Shown: positions 27,989-36,128, counted from the stretch's first letter. The stretch is 64,000 nt of DNA from Saprospiraceae bacterium (GCA_019187225.1 JABAQQ010000019.1:124001-188000); one strand, 5' to 3'. The notes: generated by a model from the letters alone, not told the origin. Numbers and translations: made by a program.

Positions 27989-27997
27989 GCAAATGTA
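27989..27997 (-). promoter_or_regulatory. -7 box TACATTTGC of the acyltransferase gene
   Basis: Exact TAnnTTTGC match on the minus strand, 21 bases before the ATG. It decides the start codon of the acyltransferase and lies 6 bases after the stop of the upstream adhesin gene. Confidence 0.65.
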
Positions 27998-28002
27998 GTT
28001 TT

Positions 28003-30762
28003 CTATCGCACCACCGTCACACTCCCTTCGTATTGAAATTCTGCCTGGTCAACGAATCGCACCAGGGCATACCACGTGAAAACGCCTATTACTTTTTCGC
28101 CTCTGTAAGTGCCATCCCAACCCAGGTTGGGTTCGTTGAGGGGAAAATCTTCTTTTTCGAAGATCAGTTCGCCCCAACGGTCATAAATCCGCAACAACGT
28201 AAATTGTTCCGCAGCCGGGCCCGCAAATCCGGTGAAATGATCGTTCGGGTACGGTTTGTCGGGCGCAAAGACGTTGGGAAAATACACCGGACGGTTTTTA
28301 TTCACCCGTATGCTGACCGTATCGAAGGCCATACAGCCGTCCTCGTCGGTGATCTTTACGACATACAATTGATTGTTGATGGCGGTAATGGTCGGTTCTG
28401 CGGCAGTAACGTCGCTCAATCCCAACGGTGGTGTCCACTCGAAAGTGACCGGCCGACCGGCCGGAGCCGTCACCGTAGTGACATCCACGGTAAAACCCAG
28501 GTCGAGCAGCGTATCGGCGGGCTCGGCAGCCACGATAAGTTGCGGCGGCTGGTTAATGGTGGCAAATACCGAATCCGTACACCCTGCCGAGTCTTTCACT
28601 TTTACCCAATAATCGCCGGCGGGGAGGCTGGTGAGCGGACTGGCAGGCACATAATTGATGCCATCGGTACTAAAAGAATATGCCGGTCGCCCGCCGACGC
28701 CTTCCACATCTATTTCACCGGTGGGAATGCCGTTGCAGAGCAAATCCACCACACCGAGCAGGTTGATGCCTACATCTTCCGGTTCGGTGATGAACACGCC
28801 ACCGGTGATGGTGCAACCGTTGCCGTCGGTCACGGTGACATCATATTGGCCGGGTGGGAGGTTTTCGGCCACTTGGGCGGATTGGCCTCCGGGTTGCCAT
28901 TGGTAGCTGAAATTGCCCACACCACCGGATGGCTCGGCCAGTGCGGAACCGTCGTTGGCGCCGAAACAGGATATATCGGTGGTGTCCATCACCAATTCGA
29001 GTGGCGGGTTGTCGGTCACCGTCACGTTGAAAATACCTTCGCACAACACGTCGTCCACAGCCGAAATGGTATATACGCCTGCAGCAAAGCCGCCCTGGGA
29101 GTTGTTGGGAACATAACCGCCGCCCCAGTCGAACAGGATTGGTTGTTTGCCATTGGTCACGTTCAGGGTAATCACCCCGTTGTCGTCGCCGGTGCAAAGC
29201 GGTTTGGTTATGACGGCGTCGGCAGTCAGGATCCTTTCGTTCACCTGGATTTCGAGATCGGTTTCGCAGTTGTTGGAGTCGCGGATCAACAGGGTGTAGG
29301 TACCCACACCGAGGCTGTCGAGAAAATTCTCTGAAGTGAAAGGTCCGTTGTTCCAACTAAACTGGTAGGGTGGGGTGCCACTTGTAATATTATCAATGGT
29401 GATCTTGCCGTTCGCGGTGCCGTTACAATCGGGCGCTGCGATGACCGTGTCCACCTCCACATCCGGATAAATGAGCGTATTCTGGATATGGGTCACTTTG
29501 CAACCGAGGTCGGTTTCTATGGTGAGCACGACCGGGTGTTGTCCCGGCGTGTTGAAAGAAACGGTATGCGGGCCGGGTCCTGTGGCGATCTGTGGCATTG
29601 CGTCGGCGCCAAAACTCCACTGCCAGGAAGTAATGCTGCCGATGGCGAACACGGAAGCGTCCACGACCTGAACGGGAGTGCCCAAACACACGGCCGCAGG
29701 GATCGTATTGAACTGTGCAGCGGGTCCCAGGAAATTGCCTGTACCGCCAAACTCGACCGAAAAACCGTTGCCGGACAGCGAAAAGTTGTTGACTACCAGC
29801 GCGTACGTTTCTCCGGCGATCATGTCGAGCGGAGCAAGCCAGGCGTTGTCGCCAGGTTGTTCGCTGCACCCTGCGTCTTCGCTGATGTCCGGGTCGCCGG
29901 CTTGCAAGCCGGTAGGGCCGAGGCAGACATCGGAATTGATACCCTGACTCTGCCCCGAAGCCATGCAGCGAACGATCTGTTTCCCTGTACAATTGCCGAT
30001 GCCGTTGGGCAATCGGTAAATGACAAAATCCAGATCGTCGGGACCGTTGAGCGGGGTAAGTGTGAACTCGAGCGAACCGGATTGCGAACAGGTCCAGACG
30101 AACCAGGTGGAATTGGATTCTTTGATCCCTGGCGTTCCGTTGTTGAAACAGGAAGCGTCCTCCATTTCGAGGTTGTTTTGTCCGGCGCCGGTCACGCTTT
30201 GCACGACGAACGACGATTTATCGCATAAAATAGAGGCCTGCGGGCAGTCGGAAGTGGGCTCTACGGGCGGGTTGTAGTTGTTGATGCAAATCTGAAAGGT
30301 GCCGGTTTGTCCACCTGCTCCCTGAACGCGGATGAGATAGGTGGAGCCGACAAACAGGCCGCCTTCATACAATTCAGCGATGTTGTCATTGCCGGTGGCG
30401 GACTCGCACCCTACTTCGCTGATGTTGGCGCCGCAGGTGCCAAAGTAGATTGCTACCTGCGGGTCCTGCAAAGTGCCGCCCGGCGCCTGAAACGTGGCGC
30501 CGCGTACTGTGATGGTTACGTCCGTCGCCTGAGGAGTGAATGCAAACCAGACATCGCTCTGGGCATTGGTGCCGCCGAAACAGGAAGGCGCACTGATCAA
30601 AGTCGGCGTAGCCCCAACATTGGTGTAAGCGTTGGGCTGGCTGCAAAAATTGAGGACGTTCTGGATCACGACAGGATTGGTGCATTCGTCGTTGGACGGC
30701 TGCGCAAAAGCCACATGTGCGCCGGTCAGCGTAAAGATTAAAAAAAGTGCAAGTTTTCTCAT
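28003..30762 (-). CDS. surface protein with SprB-type repeats, PKD domain and CHU_C sorting domain
   Basis: Secreted protein of 919 residues. Signal peptide 1-20 (AHVAFA). Two beta-sandwich segments follow, beginning SNDECTNPVVI and CPQASILCD, each with paired cysteines. A PKD domain (VQVVDASVFAIGSITSWQWSF) comes near 360-440, then four SprB-like repeats starting APDCNGTANGKI, KPLCTGDDNGVI, DISCFGANDGSA and DLLCNGIPTGEI. The last 90 residues (YFPNVFAPD...LRIYDRWGELIFE...GWDGTYRGE) are the gliding-motility CHU_C domain, the T9SS type B sorting signal. It is probably a surface adhesin or matrix protein. Start ATG 30762. Confidence 0.9.
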   Translation of the reverse strand: MRKLALFLIFTLTGAHVAFAQPSNDECTNPVVIQNVLNFCSQPNAYTNVGATPTLISAPSCFGGTNAQSDVWFAFTPQATDVTITVRGATFQAPGGTLQDPQVAIYFGTCGANISEVGCESATGNDNIAELYEGGLFVGSTYLIRVQGAGGQTGTFQICINNYNPPVEPTSDCPQASILCDKSSFVVQSVTGAGQNNLEMEDASCFNNGTPGIKESNSTWFVWTCSQSGSLEFTLTPLNGPDDLDFVIYRLPNGIGNCTGKQIVRCMASGQSQGINSDVCLGPTGLQAGDPDISEDAGCSEQPGDNAWLAPLDMIAGETYALVVNNFSLSGNGFSVEFGGTGNFLGPAAQFNTIPAAVCLGTPVQVVDASVFAIGSITSWQWSFGADAMPQIATGPGPHTVSFNTPGQHPVVLTIETDLGCKVTHIQNTLIYPDVEVDTVIAAPDCNGTANGKITIDNITSGTPPYQFSWNNGPFTSENFLDSLGVGTYTLLIRDSNNCETDLEIQVNERILTADAVITKPLCTGDDNGVITLNVTNGKQPILFDWGGGYVPNNSQGGFAAGVYTISAVDDVLCEGIFNVTVTDNPPLELVMDTTDISCFGANDGSALAEPSGGVGNFSYQWQPGGQSAQVAENLPPGQYDVTVTDGNGCTITGGVFITEPEDVGINLLGVVDLLCNGIPTGEIDVEGVGGRPAYSFSTDGINYVPASPLTSLPAGDYWVKVKDSAGCTDSVFATINQPPQLIVAAEPADTLLDLGFTVDVTTVTAPAGRPVTFEWTPPLGLSDVTAAEPTITAINNQLYVVKITDEDGCMAFDTVSIRVNKNRPVYFPNVFAPDKPYPNDHFTGFAGPAAEQFTLLRIYDRWGELIFEKEDFPLNEPNLGWDGTYRGEKVIGVFTWYALVRFVDQAEFQYEGSVTVVR

Positions 30763-30788
30763 GGTAATGCCGTGTGTTTACAAGTTGT

Positions 30789-30844
30789 GGTTGATAAAAG
30801 TTGATAAGTATTTATAAATCAACCTCCATCAACTTTTATCAACC
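30789..30844. repeat. inverted TTGATAAAAG/ATCAACTTTT spacer
   Basis: A perfect 17-bp inverted repeat (30789-30805 with 30828-30844) with further ATCAACC copies to 30853. Same word family as the rpsH-rplF spacer at 55089-55170. Confidence 0.85.
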
Positions 30845-31024
30845 TTCATCAACAATTTTTCCAAATCGGTTTTATGCAAAGACGCGGGGAACACCGCATT
30901 TGTTGGCTGATCATTGTGTCAAAGTTTTCTTAAAACTGTTTTCCAGACTTCATTCCTTCATAACAGCCCGGTAAAAACGCAAAAACGCCGCAAAATAGCA
31001 AAATGCTGTTCCTGCCAAAAATTC

Positions 31025-31033
31025 TACATTTGC
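31025..31033 (+). promoter_or_regulatory. -7 box TACATTTGC upstream of pssA
   Basis: Exact TAnnTTTGC match, about 260 bases before the pssA ATG; the leader would include both GGTTTGATGG arms. No good -33 element. Confidence 0.45.
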
Positions 31034-31038
31034 GGCGG

Positions 31039-31282
31039 GAAGGTTTGATGGTTGGAAGGTTTGATGGTTGGAGGGTTTCTGGTTGCGTTTTATGGATGAT
31101 TCATTAAGTTGCAGCCAAACCGGTATTGTTCAAAATTCTGTGTCAATTCCTTTGGCGTTTTATATTAAAGTGTTTATTTTCAATAATTTGAAAAAATATA
31201 TAATGTATAAACACTAATTTTTGAACATTCCCCCAAAACCCTTCAACCATCAAACCCTCCAAACCAGAACCTTGCATCCCGA
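31039..31282. repeat. separated inverted arms of GGTTTGATGGTTGGA words
   Basis: Left arm 31039-31079 has tandem GGTTTGATGGTTGGA; right arm 31233-31282 has the complementary CAACCATCAAACCCTCCA and ends 12 bases before pssA. About 150 bp of A/T-rich sequence lies between the arms. Confidence 0.75.
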
Positions 31283-31294
31283 AACCCTCCGGCC

Positions 31295-32044
31295 ATGCTT
31301 CGACATATTCCCAACTTCCTCACTCTCAGCAATTTGTTTTGCGGTTGCTGTGCTTTGATGTTCACCTTGAACGACGAGGCGGTCATTGCCGCGTGGTTCA
31401 TCCTAGGGTGTTTTGTCTTCGATTACGGCGACGGAATGGCAGCGCGGGCCTTAGGCATTACTTCCCCTTTGGGAAAACAACTTGATTCGCTGGCCGATGT
31501 CATCAGTTTCGGGGTAGTACCGGCAGCTATGTTCCATCAAATGCTGGTATCGGGAGGTGTCTGCAGGGAAATAGAAAATGTGCCGGATGGTTTCCTTCCT
31601 GCCGGATGGTACTACCATACTTGTCTGGGGGCATTGCCGGCATTTGTGCTTGCCATGTTCGCGGCCATGCGATTGGGGAAATTCAACGTTGATACCCGGC
31701 AATCGAAGTATTTTATAGGTTTGAGCACACCTGCCTGCACCGTGTTTGTATTAGGGCTGGCGCTTGCTGCAGCACACGATCGCTTCGGATTGAAACATGT
31801 CATTGAAAACCAGTGGCTTATATACGGACTCATCGCTATGCTTTCCTGGCTGATGAACTCCGAAATCCCGATGTTCGGCATGAAGATCAAATCTTTTGAC
31901 CTTCGGAGCAACGCATTTTCGCTGGTGTTCCTCGCCGTTTTTCTCGCGCTTGTTTTCTTTTTAAAAGAACTGGCACTTTCCGCTGTCATCGTGTATTACA
32001 TATTGATTTCCATCTTTCTGAAAAACAAGGTTTTAGCAACATAA
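31295..32044 (+). CDS. pssA: CDP-diacylglycerol--serine O-phosphatidyltransferase
   Basis: Membrane enzyme of 249 residues that makes phosphatidylserine from CDP-diacylglycerol and serine, the route to phosphatidylethanolamine. The CDP-alcohol phosphotransferase signature is complete: Asp43, DG at 46-47, AR at 50-51, Gly60, Asp64 and Asp68 (spacing DG-x2-AR-x8-G-x3-D-x3-D). About six hydrophobic helices and an opening RHIPNFLTLSNLFCG are typical of the PssA subgroup. Start ATG 31295. purS follows after a short repeat spacer. Confidence 0.93.
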   Translation: MLRHIPNFLTLSNLFCGCCALMFTLNDEAVIAAWFILGCFVFDYGDGMAARALGITSPLGKQLDSLADVISFGVVPAAMFHQMLVSGGVCREIENVPDGFLPAGWYYHTCLGALPAFVLAMFAAMRLGKFNVDTRQSKYFIGLSTPACTVFVLGLALAAAHDRFGLKHVIENQWLIYGLIAMLSWLMNSEIPMFGMKIKSFDLRSNAFSLVFLAVFLALVFFLKELALSAVIVYYILISIFLKNKVLAT

Positions 32045-32045
32045 A

Positions 32046-32085
32046 ATGAGTGTTACACACTCAAACACCCCACACTCCCACACTT
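32046..32085 (+). repeat. ACACTC-type spacer between pssA and purS
   Basis: GAGTGTTACACACTC near its start forms a small hairpin, then CACACTCCCACACTT words follow up to 32085. It is a shorter member of the repeat-spacer class. Confidence 0.55.
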
Positions 32086-32098
32086 AAATCCATTCTCA

Positions 32099-32350
32099 AT
32101 GAAATTCGTCGCTGAAATTGACATCATGCCCCACAAAGAATTGCTCGACCCTCAGGGTAAAGCCGTCGTGAACAACCTCAGCCACCTTGAAATATCGGGC
32201 GTTACCGACGTGCGCATCGGTCGCCATGTGACCATGACCCTCGATGCCGCTTCCGAAGCCGAGGCCCGTAAAACCGTCGAAACCGCCTGCCAGAAACTGC
32301 TGGCCAACCTTATCGTAGAAACCTACCATTTTGAGTTGAAGAAACAGTAG
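32099..32350 (+). CDS. purS: phosphoribosylformylglycinamidine synthase subunit PurS
   Basis: Small protein of 83 residues that bridges PurL and PurQ in the three-part FGAM synthase of purine synthesis. It shows the usual features: KFVAEIDIMPHKELLDPQGKAV, DVRIGRHV and a C-terminal LLANLIVETYHFEL. Start ATG 32099. purL and purQ are not in the window. The gene is followed at once by a large CACTGCC array. Confidence 0.92.
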   Translation: MKFVAEIDIMPHKELLDPQGKAVVNNLSHLEISGVTDVRIGRHVTMTLDAASEAEARKTVETACQKLLANLIVETYHFELKKQ

Positions 32351-32703
32351 GCAGTGGCAGTAGGCAGTGGCAGTGGGCAGTGGCAGTAGGCAGTGGCAGT
32401 AGGCAGTGGCAGTAGGCAGTGATCACGGAGCGTTATTTAAGTGCGGGTGTTTCCCTTCACTGCCACTGCCCACTGCCACTGCCTACTGCCACTGCCACTG
32501 CCACTGCCCACTGCCCACTGCCCACTGCCCACTGCCCACTGCCACTGCCCACTGCCACTGCCCACTGCCACTGCCCACTGCCACTGCCCACTGCCACTGC
32601 CCACTGCCCACTGCCACTGCCCACTGCCACTGCCCACTGCCACTGCCCACTGCCACTGCCCACTGCCACTGCCCACTGCCACTGCCACTGCCACTGCCCA
32701 CTA
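32347..32703. repeat. large inverted CACTGCC tandem array between purS and rsmI
   Basis: A left arm of GGCAGTG/GGCAGTA words (about 32350-32421) and a right arm of some 33 CACTGCC or CACTGC words (32458-32702) flank a 36-bp unique centre. Left arm starts at the purS stop, right arm ends 3 bases before the rsmI ATG. All three frames of the right arm are open (repeating TATAHCHCPLP peptides), but the periodicity is that of DNA repeats, not of a protein. Confidence 0.95.
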
Positions 32704-32705
32704 CA

Positions 32706-33371
32706 ATGCTCTACCTCGTTCCAACTCCCATCGGTAACCTTGAAGACATCACGTTGCGGGCGCTGCGTGTGCTGAAGGAGGTATCGGTCGTGCTGGCGGA
32801 GGACACGCGCACCAGCCGTCGTCTGCTCGATCATTACAGCATCACGACGCCATTGCGGGCTTTCCACGCATTCAACGAGCACGCTGTGGTAGAGCGGGTA
32901 GTGGACGAGCTGGCTTCCGGAGTGGATATGGCGCTCGTATCCGATGCTGGTACGCCGGGGATCAGCGATCCCGGATTTTTACTGGTGCGCGCCTGTGTGC
33001 GACGGGGAGTAAAGGTGGAATGTCTGCCTGGGCCGACCGCTTTTGTGCCGGCTTTGGTGGCAAGCGGCTTGCCCTGCGATACGTTTCACTTTGAGGGATT
33101 TCTGCCGCACAAAAAAGGGCGGCAAACGCGGTTGAAATATTTGGCCGGACTACCGCACACCTTTGTCCTGTACGAATCGCCATTCCGCCTGCTGAAATGC
33201 CTGGACGAACTGATCGCTGTTTGCGGAGCGGAGCGCCCGGCCTGCGTCGCCCGCGAACTGAGTAAACTCCACGAAGAGGTGAAAACGGCTTCTCTTGCAG
33301 AACTGAAAACGCATTTTTCCAAAAAGGAGGTGAAAGGGGAGATTGTGATGGTGGTGGCAGGGAAAGATTAG
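32706..33371 (+). CDS. rsmI: 16S rRNA 2'-O-methyltransferase RsmI
   Basis: SAM-dependent enzyme of 221 residues that methylates the ribose of C1402 in 16S rRNA. Motifs: LYLVPTPIGNLEDITLRAL at the start, LAEDTRTSRRLLDHY, LVSDAGTPGISDPG and LPGPTAFVPALVASGL, all typical of RsmI. ATG 32706 is the true start; the frame is open upstream only because the CACTGCC array has no stops. pdxJ follows after another repeat array. Confidence 0.95.
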   Translation: MLYLVPTPIGNLEDITLRALRVLKEVSVVLAEDTRTSRRLLDHYSITTPLRAFHAFNEHAVVERVVDELASGVDMALVSDAGTPGISDPGFLLVRACVRRGVKVECLPGPTAFVPALVASGLPCDTFHFEGFLPHKKGRQTRLKYLAGLPHTFVLYESPFRLLKCLDELIAVCGAERPACVARELSKLHEEVKTASLAELKTHFSKKEVKGEIVMVVAGKD

Positions 33372-33373
33372 TT

Positions 33374-33457
33374 TAATGTCGTCCACCGTCCACCGTCCAC
33401 CGTCTACCGTCCACCGTCTACCGTCTACCGTCCACCGTCTACCGTCCACCGTCTCCA
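33374..33457 (+). repeat. CCACCGT/CTACCGT heptamer array between rsmI and pdxJ
   Basis: About eleven 7-nt words CCACCGT or CTACCGT in direct tandem from just after the rsmI stop to 3 bases before the pdxJ ATG. There is no complementary arm in this spacer. Related words occur inside the glycosidase (8224-8268) and Mfd (34997-35062) genes. Confidence 0.95.
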
Positions 33458-33459
33458 CT

Positions 33460-34173
33460 ATGACCCGTTTAAGCGTAAACATCAACAAAGTCGCCCTGCT
33501 GCGCAATGCGCGCGGCGGCAACCTGCCCGACCTGGTGCAGGTGGCTAAAGACTGCGAGGCCTTTGGCGCCGAAGGCATCACCGTGCATCCGCGTCCCGAC
33601 CAGCGCCATATCCGCTACGATGATATTCCGGCGTTGAGGGCGGTGGTGACAACCGAATTCAACATCGAAGGCAATCCTACGCGGGAATTTCTCGATCTCG
33701 TGCTGGCCAACCCGCCGCACCAGTGCACCCTTGTACCGGATACGCCGGGGCAGTTGACATCTGATGCGGGCTGGGATACGGTGGCGAACAGGTCTTTTTT
33801 GCGGGAGGTGATCGCTGAATTGCATAGTAAAAACATCCGCGTTTCGATTTTCGTGGACCCGGTAGCCCGAATGGTGGAAGGTGCAAAGATTGCGGGCGCC
33901 GATCGTATAGAATTTTATACGGGGCCGTATGCGCATCAGTTTCCTCAGAACCCGAAGCAAGCCGTAGCCGGTTACACCGAAGCTGCTAAAGTGGCGAACG
34001 CTGTCGGCATCGGCATCAATGCCGGGCACGATCTGAACTTGGACAACCTGAAATTTTTCAGGGATCATTGTTCGCAATTGCTGGAGGTCAGCATCGGCCA
34101 TGCCCTTATCTCCGATGCCTTGTACTACGGTCTGGCGAATACGATTCGTATGTATCTGCGGCAGTTAAAGTAA
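33460..34173 (+). CDS. pdxJ: pyridoxine 5'-phosphate synthase
   Basis: TIM-barrel enzyme of 237 residues that closes the pyridoxine ring from 1-deoxyxylulose 5-phosphate and 3-amino-2-oxopropyl phosphate in vitamin B6 synthesis. It begins TRLSVNINKVALLRNARGG, with GITVHPRPDQRHI, TLVPDTPGQLTSDAGWD, RIEFYTGPYA and INAGHDLNLDN, all PdxJ hallmarks. ATG 33460 is chosen; the frame upstream is the repeat array. It is convergent with the truncated mfd gene. Confidence 0.96.
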   Translation: MTRLSVNINKVALLRNARGGNLPDLVQVAKDCEAFGAEGITVHPRPDQRHIRYDDIPALRAVVTTEFNIEGNPTREFLDLVLANPPHQCTLVPDTPGQLTSDAGWDTVANRSFLREVIAELHSKNIRVSIFVDPVARMVEGAKIAGADRIEFYTGPYAHQFPQNPKQAVAGYTEAAKVANAVGIGINAGHDLNLDNLKFFRDHCSQLLEVSIGHALISDALYYGLANTIRMYLRQLK

Positions 34174-34198
34174 TTACGGTAATTATGGTAATTACCGC
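34167..34198. repeat. GGTAATTA words between convergent pdxJ and mfd
   Basis: TAATTACGGTAATTATGGTA and its continuation form three tandem, partly palindromic 8-nt words spanning the pdxJ stop and reaching the mfd stop. Confidence 0.6.
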
Positions 34199-34204
34199 GA
34201 TTTT

Positions 34205-35224
34205 TCAATTCCTTCCTTCCAGGTAAATCATCGCCCTCCCGGCAATATCTTCCACCACATCGCCGGGGAACAGGAACGCCCGGTCGCGGAAGATCTCCCG
34301 CAATTCCGCCGAATCGAGTGCAGTCAGTTTGGAGGCGAATTGTTCTGCCCGCTCGAAACAATACTGAAGCCGGTCGAGCAGGAATTGAAAGTCTTTTATC
34401 CAGATCACGGTGTTTTCCGGCAAAATGCGGAAAAGCGACACCTTTTGGTCTTGACGGAAGCGCGTGTTCAGATTGGGTACGATGCTGACGGAGGCGAGGT
34501 TGCGCTCCGAAAGTTGGGTCAAAGGATCGAACACGCGAATCGTTTCCACTTCATCGTCAAACAGTTCGATGCGGTAGGGCAGGTCGTTGCCGTAGGAATA
34601 AAGATCAACGATACCGCCGCGCACGGAGAATTGACCGGGTTCGTACACAAAATCGGTGCGTTCAAAACCGTATTCCACCAGTACTTCGATGATCCAATCC
34701 ACTTCGAGCGTTTCACCTTTTTTTACTTCGATGCGGCTTTGGGCGAGGACTTCGGGCTTCACAACTTTTTCAAACAAGGCTTCAGGGTAGGTTGCGATCA
34801 CACCGCCTTTTTCCTGCGAAGTGATCTTGTTGATCACCTCGCTTCTTTGCAGTACCTGGGTCGGATTTATATCGTCGAAATAGGCGGGTCGTTTGAAAGA
34901 GTCGGGAAAAAAATGAACCGGTCGTCCGGCCAGCAGCCCTTCGAGGTCGTTGAACCGGTAGGCGGCTTCCTCTTTCGAGTTGGCGATGAAAAGGTGGAAG
35001 GTAGAGGGTGGAGGGTAGACGGTAGAGCGCGCTTCCTTCGGCGAGCCTTTTGCAACTGAAAATGAGTGAAGGGCGGTTGCCGCCACGACAAACGATTCCT
35101 GCGCGCCGGCGAGTCCTTTCAGCTGGATACGCGTCGCCGACGTTTGATTTTCAAGGGTTTCGGTGATCTTTTTTACCGCCGGATGGTTGCGGTAGGCTGC
35201 CAGGAGATGCGCTAAGTTGCTCAC
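34205..35224 (-). CDS. mfd: truncated transcription-repair coupling factor (Mfd N-terminal module only)
   Basis: Only 339 residues, against about 1100 for Mfd. What remains is the UvrB-like module (domains 1 and 2): KGLAGAQESFVVAAT, KEEAAYRFNDLEGL, YFDDINPTQVLQRSEVINKI, YEPGQFSVRGGIVDLYSYG and IELFDDEVETIRVFDPLTQ. The RNA polymerase interaction domain, the helicase motor and the C-terminal domain are absent. The chain ends near the end of domain 1b, where the pdxJ junction repeat begins. Residues about 55-76 contain a repeat-coded insertion (TVYPPPST). Start is GTG 35224. It could be a degraded gene, an assembly break, or a stand-alone UvrA-binding module. Confidence 0.85.
   Translation of the reverse strand: MSNLAHLLAAYRNHPAVKKITETLENQTSATRIQLKGLAGAQESFVVAATALHSFSVAKGSPKEARSTVYPPPSTFHLFIANSKEEAAYRFNDLEGLLAGRPVHFFPDSFKRPAYFDDINPTQVLQRSEVINKITSQEKGGVIATYPEALFEKVVKPEVLAQSRIEVKKGETLEVDWIIEVLVEYGFERTDFVYEPGQFSVRGGIVDLYSYGNDLPYRIELFDDEVETIRVFDPLTQLSERNLASVSIVPNLNTRFRQDQKVSLFRILPENTVIWIKDFQFLLDRLQYCFERAEQFASKLTALDSAELREIFRDRAFLFPGDVVEDIAGRAMIYLEGRN
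34997..35062 (-). repeat. in-frame repeat insertion in the Mfd fragment
   Basis: The coding strand has TCTACCG/TCTACCC/TCCACCC/TCTACCT/TCCACCT words (34997-35026), giving STVYPPPSTF, preceded by AKGSPKEAR. Mfd proteins normally pass directly from this strand to KEEAAY, so about 20 residues look inserted. Confidence 0.6.
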
Positions 35225-35268
35225 CGCGCGAAGGTACGGAGCTTGTTCTTACGGAAAAAAACAGAAGT

Positions 35269-35793
35269 TCATTCTTCCTGCTCTTTTTTCTCCAGCCAGA
35301 ACTCGTTGCTCACTCCTTCATATACCTGCCGCGTCCCGACTTCCCGAAACCCGCTTTTCAGCAGCACCCGCTGCGACGCGGCATTTTCCGGATCGGTGAA
35401 AGCGACCAAGTGAGAGGCGCCCGACAAGCCGAACAAATACCGGCTCAGCGGCGGGACGATTTCGCTTGCCAGGCCTTGTCCCCACCATTCCGGCGCCAGG
35501 GCATAACCGACTTCGTATTCGCCCGTTGCCGGGTCAAAATCCACATGCCGGGCCGTGACATATCCGACGAATGCCCCATCCGTTTTGTTTTCCAATGCAA
35601 AAACGCCCAGTCCGGGGCATTGGGCGCGGTAAGATTCCCACATCGCCACGCGTTCGCGCACGGGCTGTTCGTCCGTCACCGGTGCGCGGATGTAGCGCAT
35701 TGTGACGGGGTCGCTTTGCATCCTGTAAATGTGCGGAAAATCCGCATCGAGCAGGGTACGGACGATCAGGCGGGGTGTTTCGAAAATAGTCAT
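35269..35793 (-). CDS. GNAT family N-acetyltransferase (RimJ/RimL-like)
   Basis: Acetyl-CoA-dependent transferase of 174 residues. It begins TIFETPRLIVRTLLDADF, then GEYEVGYALAPEWWGQGLASEIVPPL (the acetyl-CoA pyrophosphate loop, with GQGLAS) and AFTDPENAASQRVLLKSGFREVG, the typical C-terminal part. The substrate, protein N-terminus or small amine, cannot be told. Start ATG 35793, with a good promoter box at 35819-35827. Confidence 0.93.
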   Translation of the reverse strand: MTIFETPRLIVRTLLDADFPHIYRMQSDPVTMRYIRAPVTDEQPVRERVAMWESYRAQCPGLGVFALENKTDGAFVGYVTARHVDFDPATGEYEVGYALAPEWWGQGLASEIVPPLSRYLFGLSGASHLVAFTDPENAASQRVLLKSGFREVGTRQVYEGVSNEFWLEKKEQEE

Positions 35794-35818
35794 AACACCG
35801 GTTTATGTATTTTGTCGC

Positions 35819-35827
35819 GCAAAACTA
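35819..35827 (-). promoter_or_regulatory. -7 box TAGTTTTGC of the GNAT gene
   Basis: Exact TAnnTTTGC match on the minus strand, 26 bases before the ATG, with TTTTGG about 16 bases further upstream as a loosely spaced -33 element. Confidence 0.6.
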
Positions 35828-35865
35828 ACTTTCATCGCCGAGCCAAAAGCATTCCGGAAATAACC

Positions 35866-36128
35866 ATGAACGACCTTTTTAACGCAATTGTAGATTTGTT
35901 CTACAAGATTTCCCATACCATCGGGTTGCCGTATCACGAACTCAACATCCTGATTTACAATCTTCGAATGCCGGTTATATTGCAATTTCGCTTGTCGCAG
36001 GGGTCGTTTTTCCCATACTCATCTATTTCGCCTTATTTTTGGTTCCGAAGAAGTGGCTGATCCAGACCTATTTTGCCATGTTGCTGATAAACATGGCGTG
36101 GTATGCGTGGGTATTGACGCGGTTTTGA
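35866..36128 (+). pseudogene. small membrane protein gene with a frameshift
   Basis: From ATG 35866 the frame reads NDLFNAIVDLFYKISHTIGL, then PYHELNILIYN, which resembles a small Bacteroidota membrane protein family with a (Y)NE(x)NI(x)IY segment. Near 35967 it loses its membrane character and stops at 36060. In the -1-shifted frame, bases about 35970-36128 encode AISLVAGVVFPILIYFALFLV and then a second hydrophobic helix ending in WVLTRF. One lost base near 35965-35970 would join the two halves into about 87 residues. It may be a true pseudogene or a sequencing error. Confidence 0.6.

Larger units (their letters stand above)
30763..31294. other. 532-bp divergent intergenic region with repeats and a promoter
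   Basis: It lies between the CHU_C gene (minus) and pssA (plus). Contents: an inverted TTGATAAAAG spacer repeat (30789-30844), a plus-strand -7 box (31025-31033), paired GGTTTGATGG arms (31039-31079 and 31233-31282), and an A/T-rich inverted word GTGTTTAT/ATAAACAC at about 31170-31215. No gene is seen. Confidence 0.55.

Noticed and set aside
27969..27992. TTG start of the PlsC-type acyltransferase
   Set aside because: It lies inside the promoter box TACATTTGC, so the transcript would not contain it.
32458..32703. CRISPR array
   Set aside because: Units are 6-7 nt with no unique spacers and no cas genes are near; it is a simple tandem array.
32406..32705. Protein-coding extension of rsmI or separate Leu/Pro/His/Cys-rich proteins
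   Set aside because: The open frames exist only because CACTGCC has no stop in any frame; RsmI homology begins at ATG 32706.
33376..33459. N-terminal extension of PdxJ
   Set aside because: The stretch translates only the CCACCGT array; the family N-terminus begins at ATG 33460.
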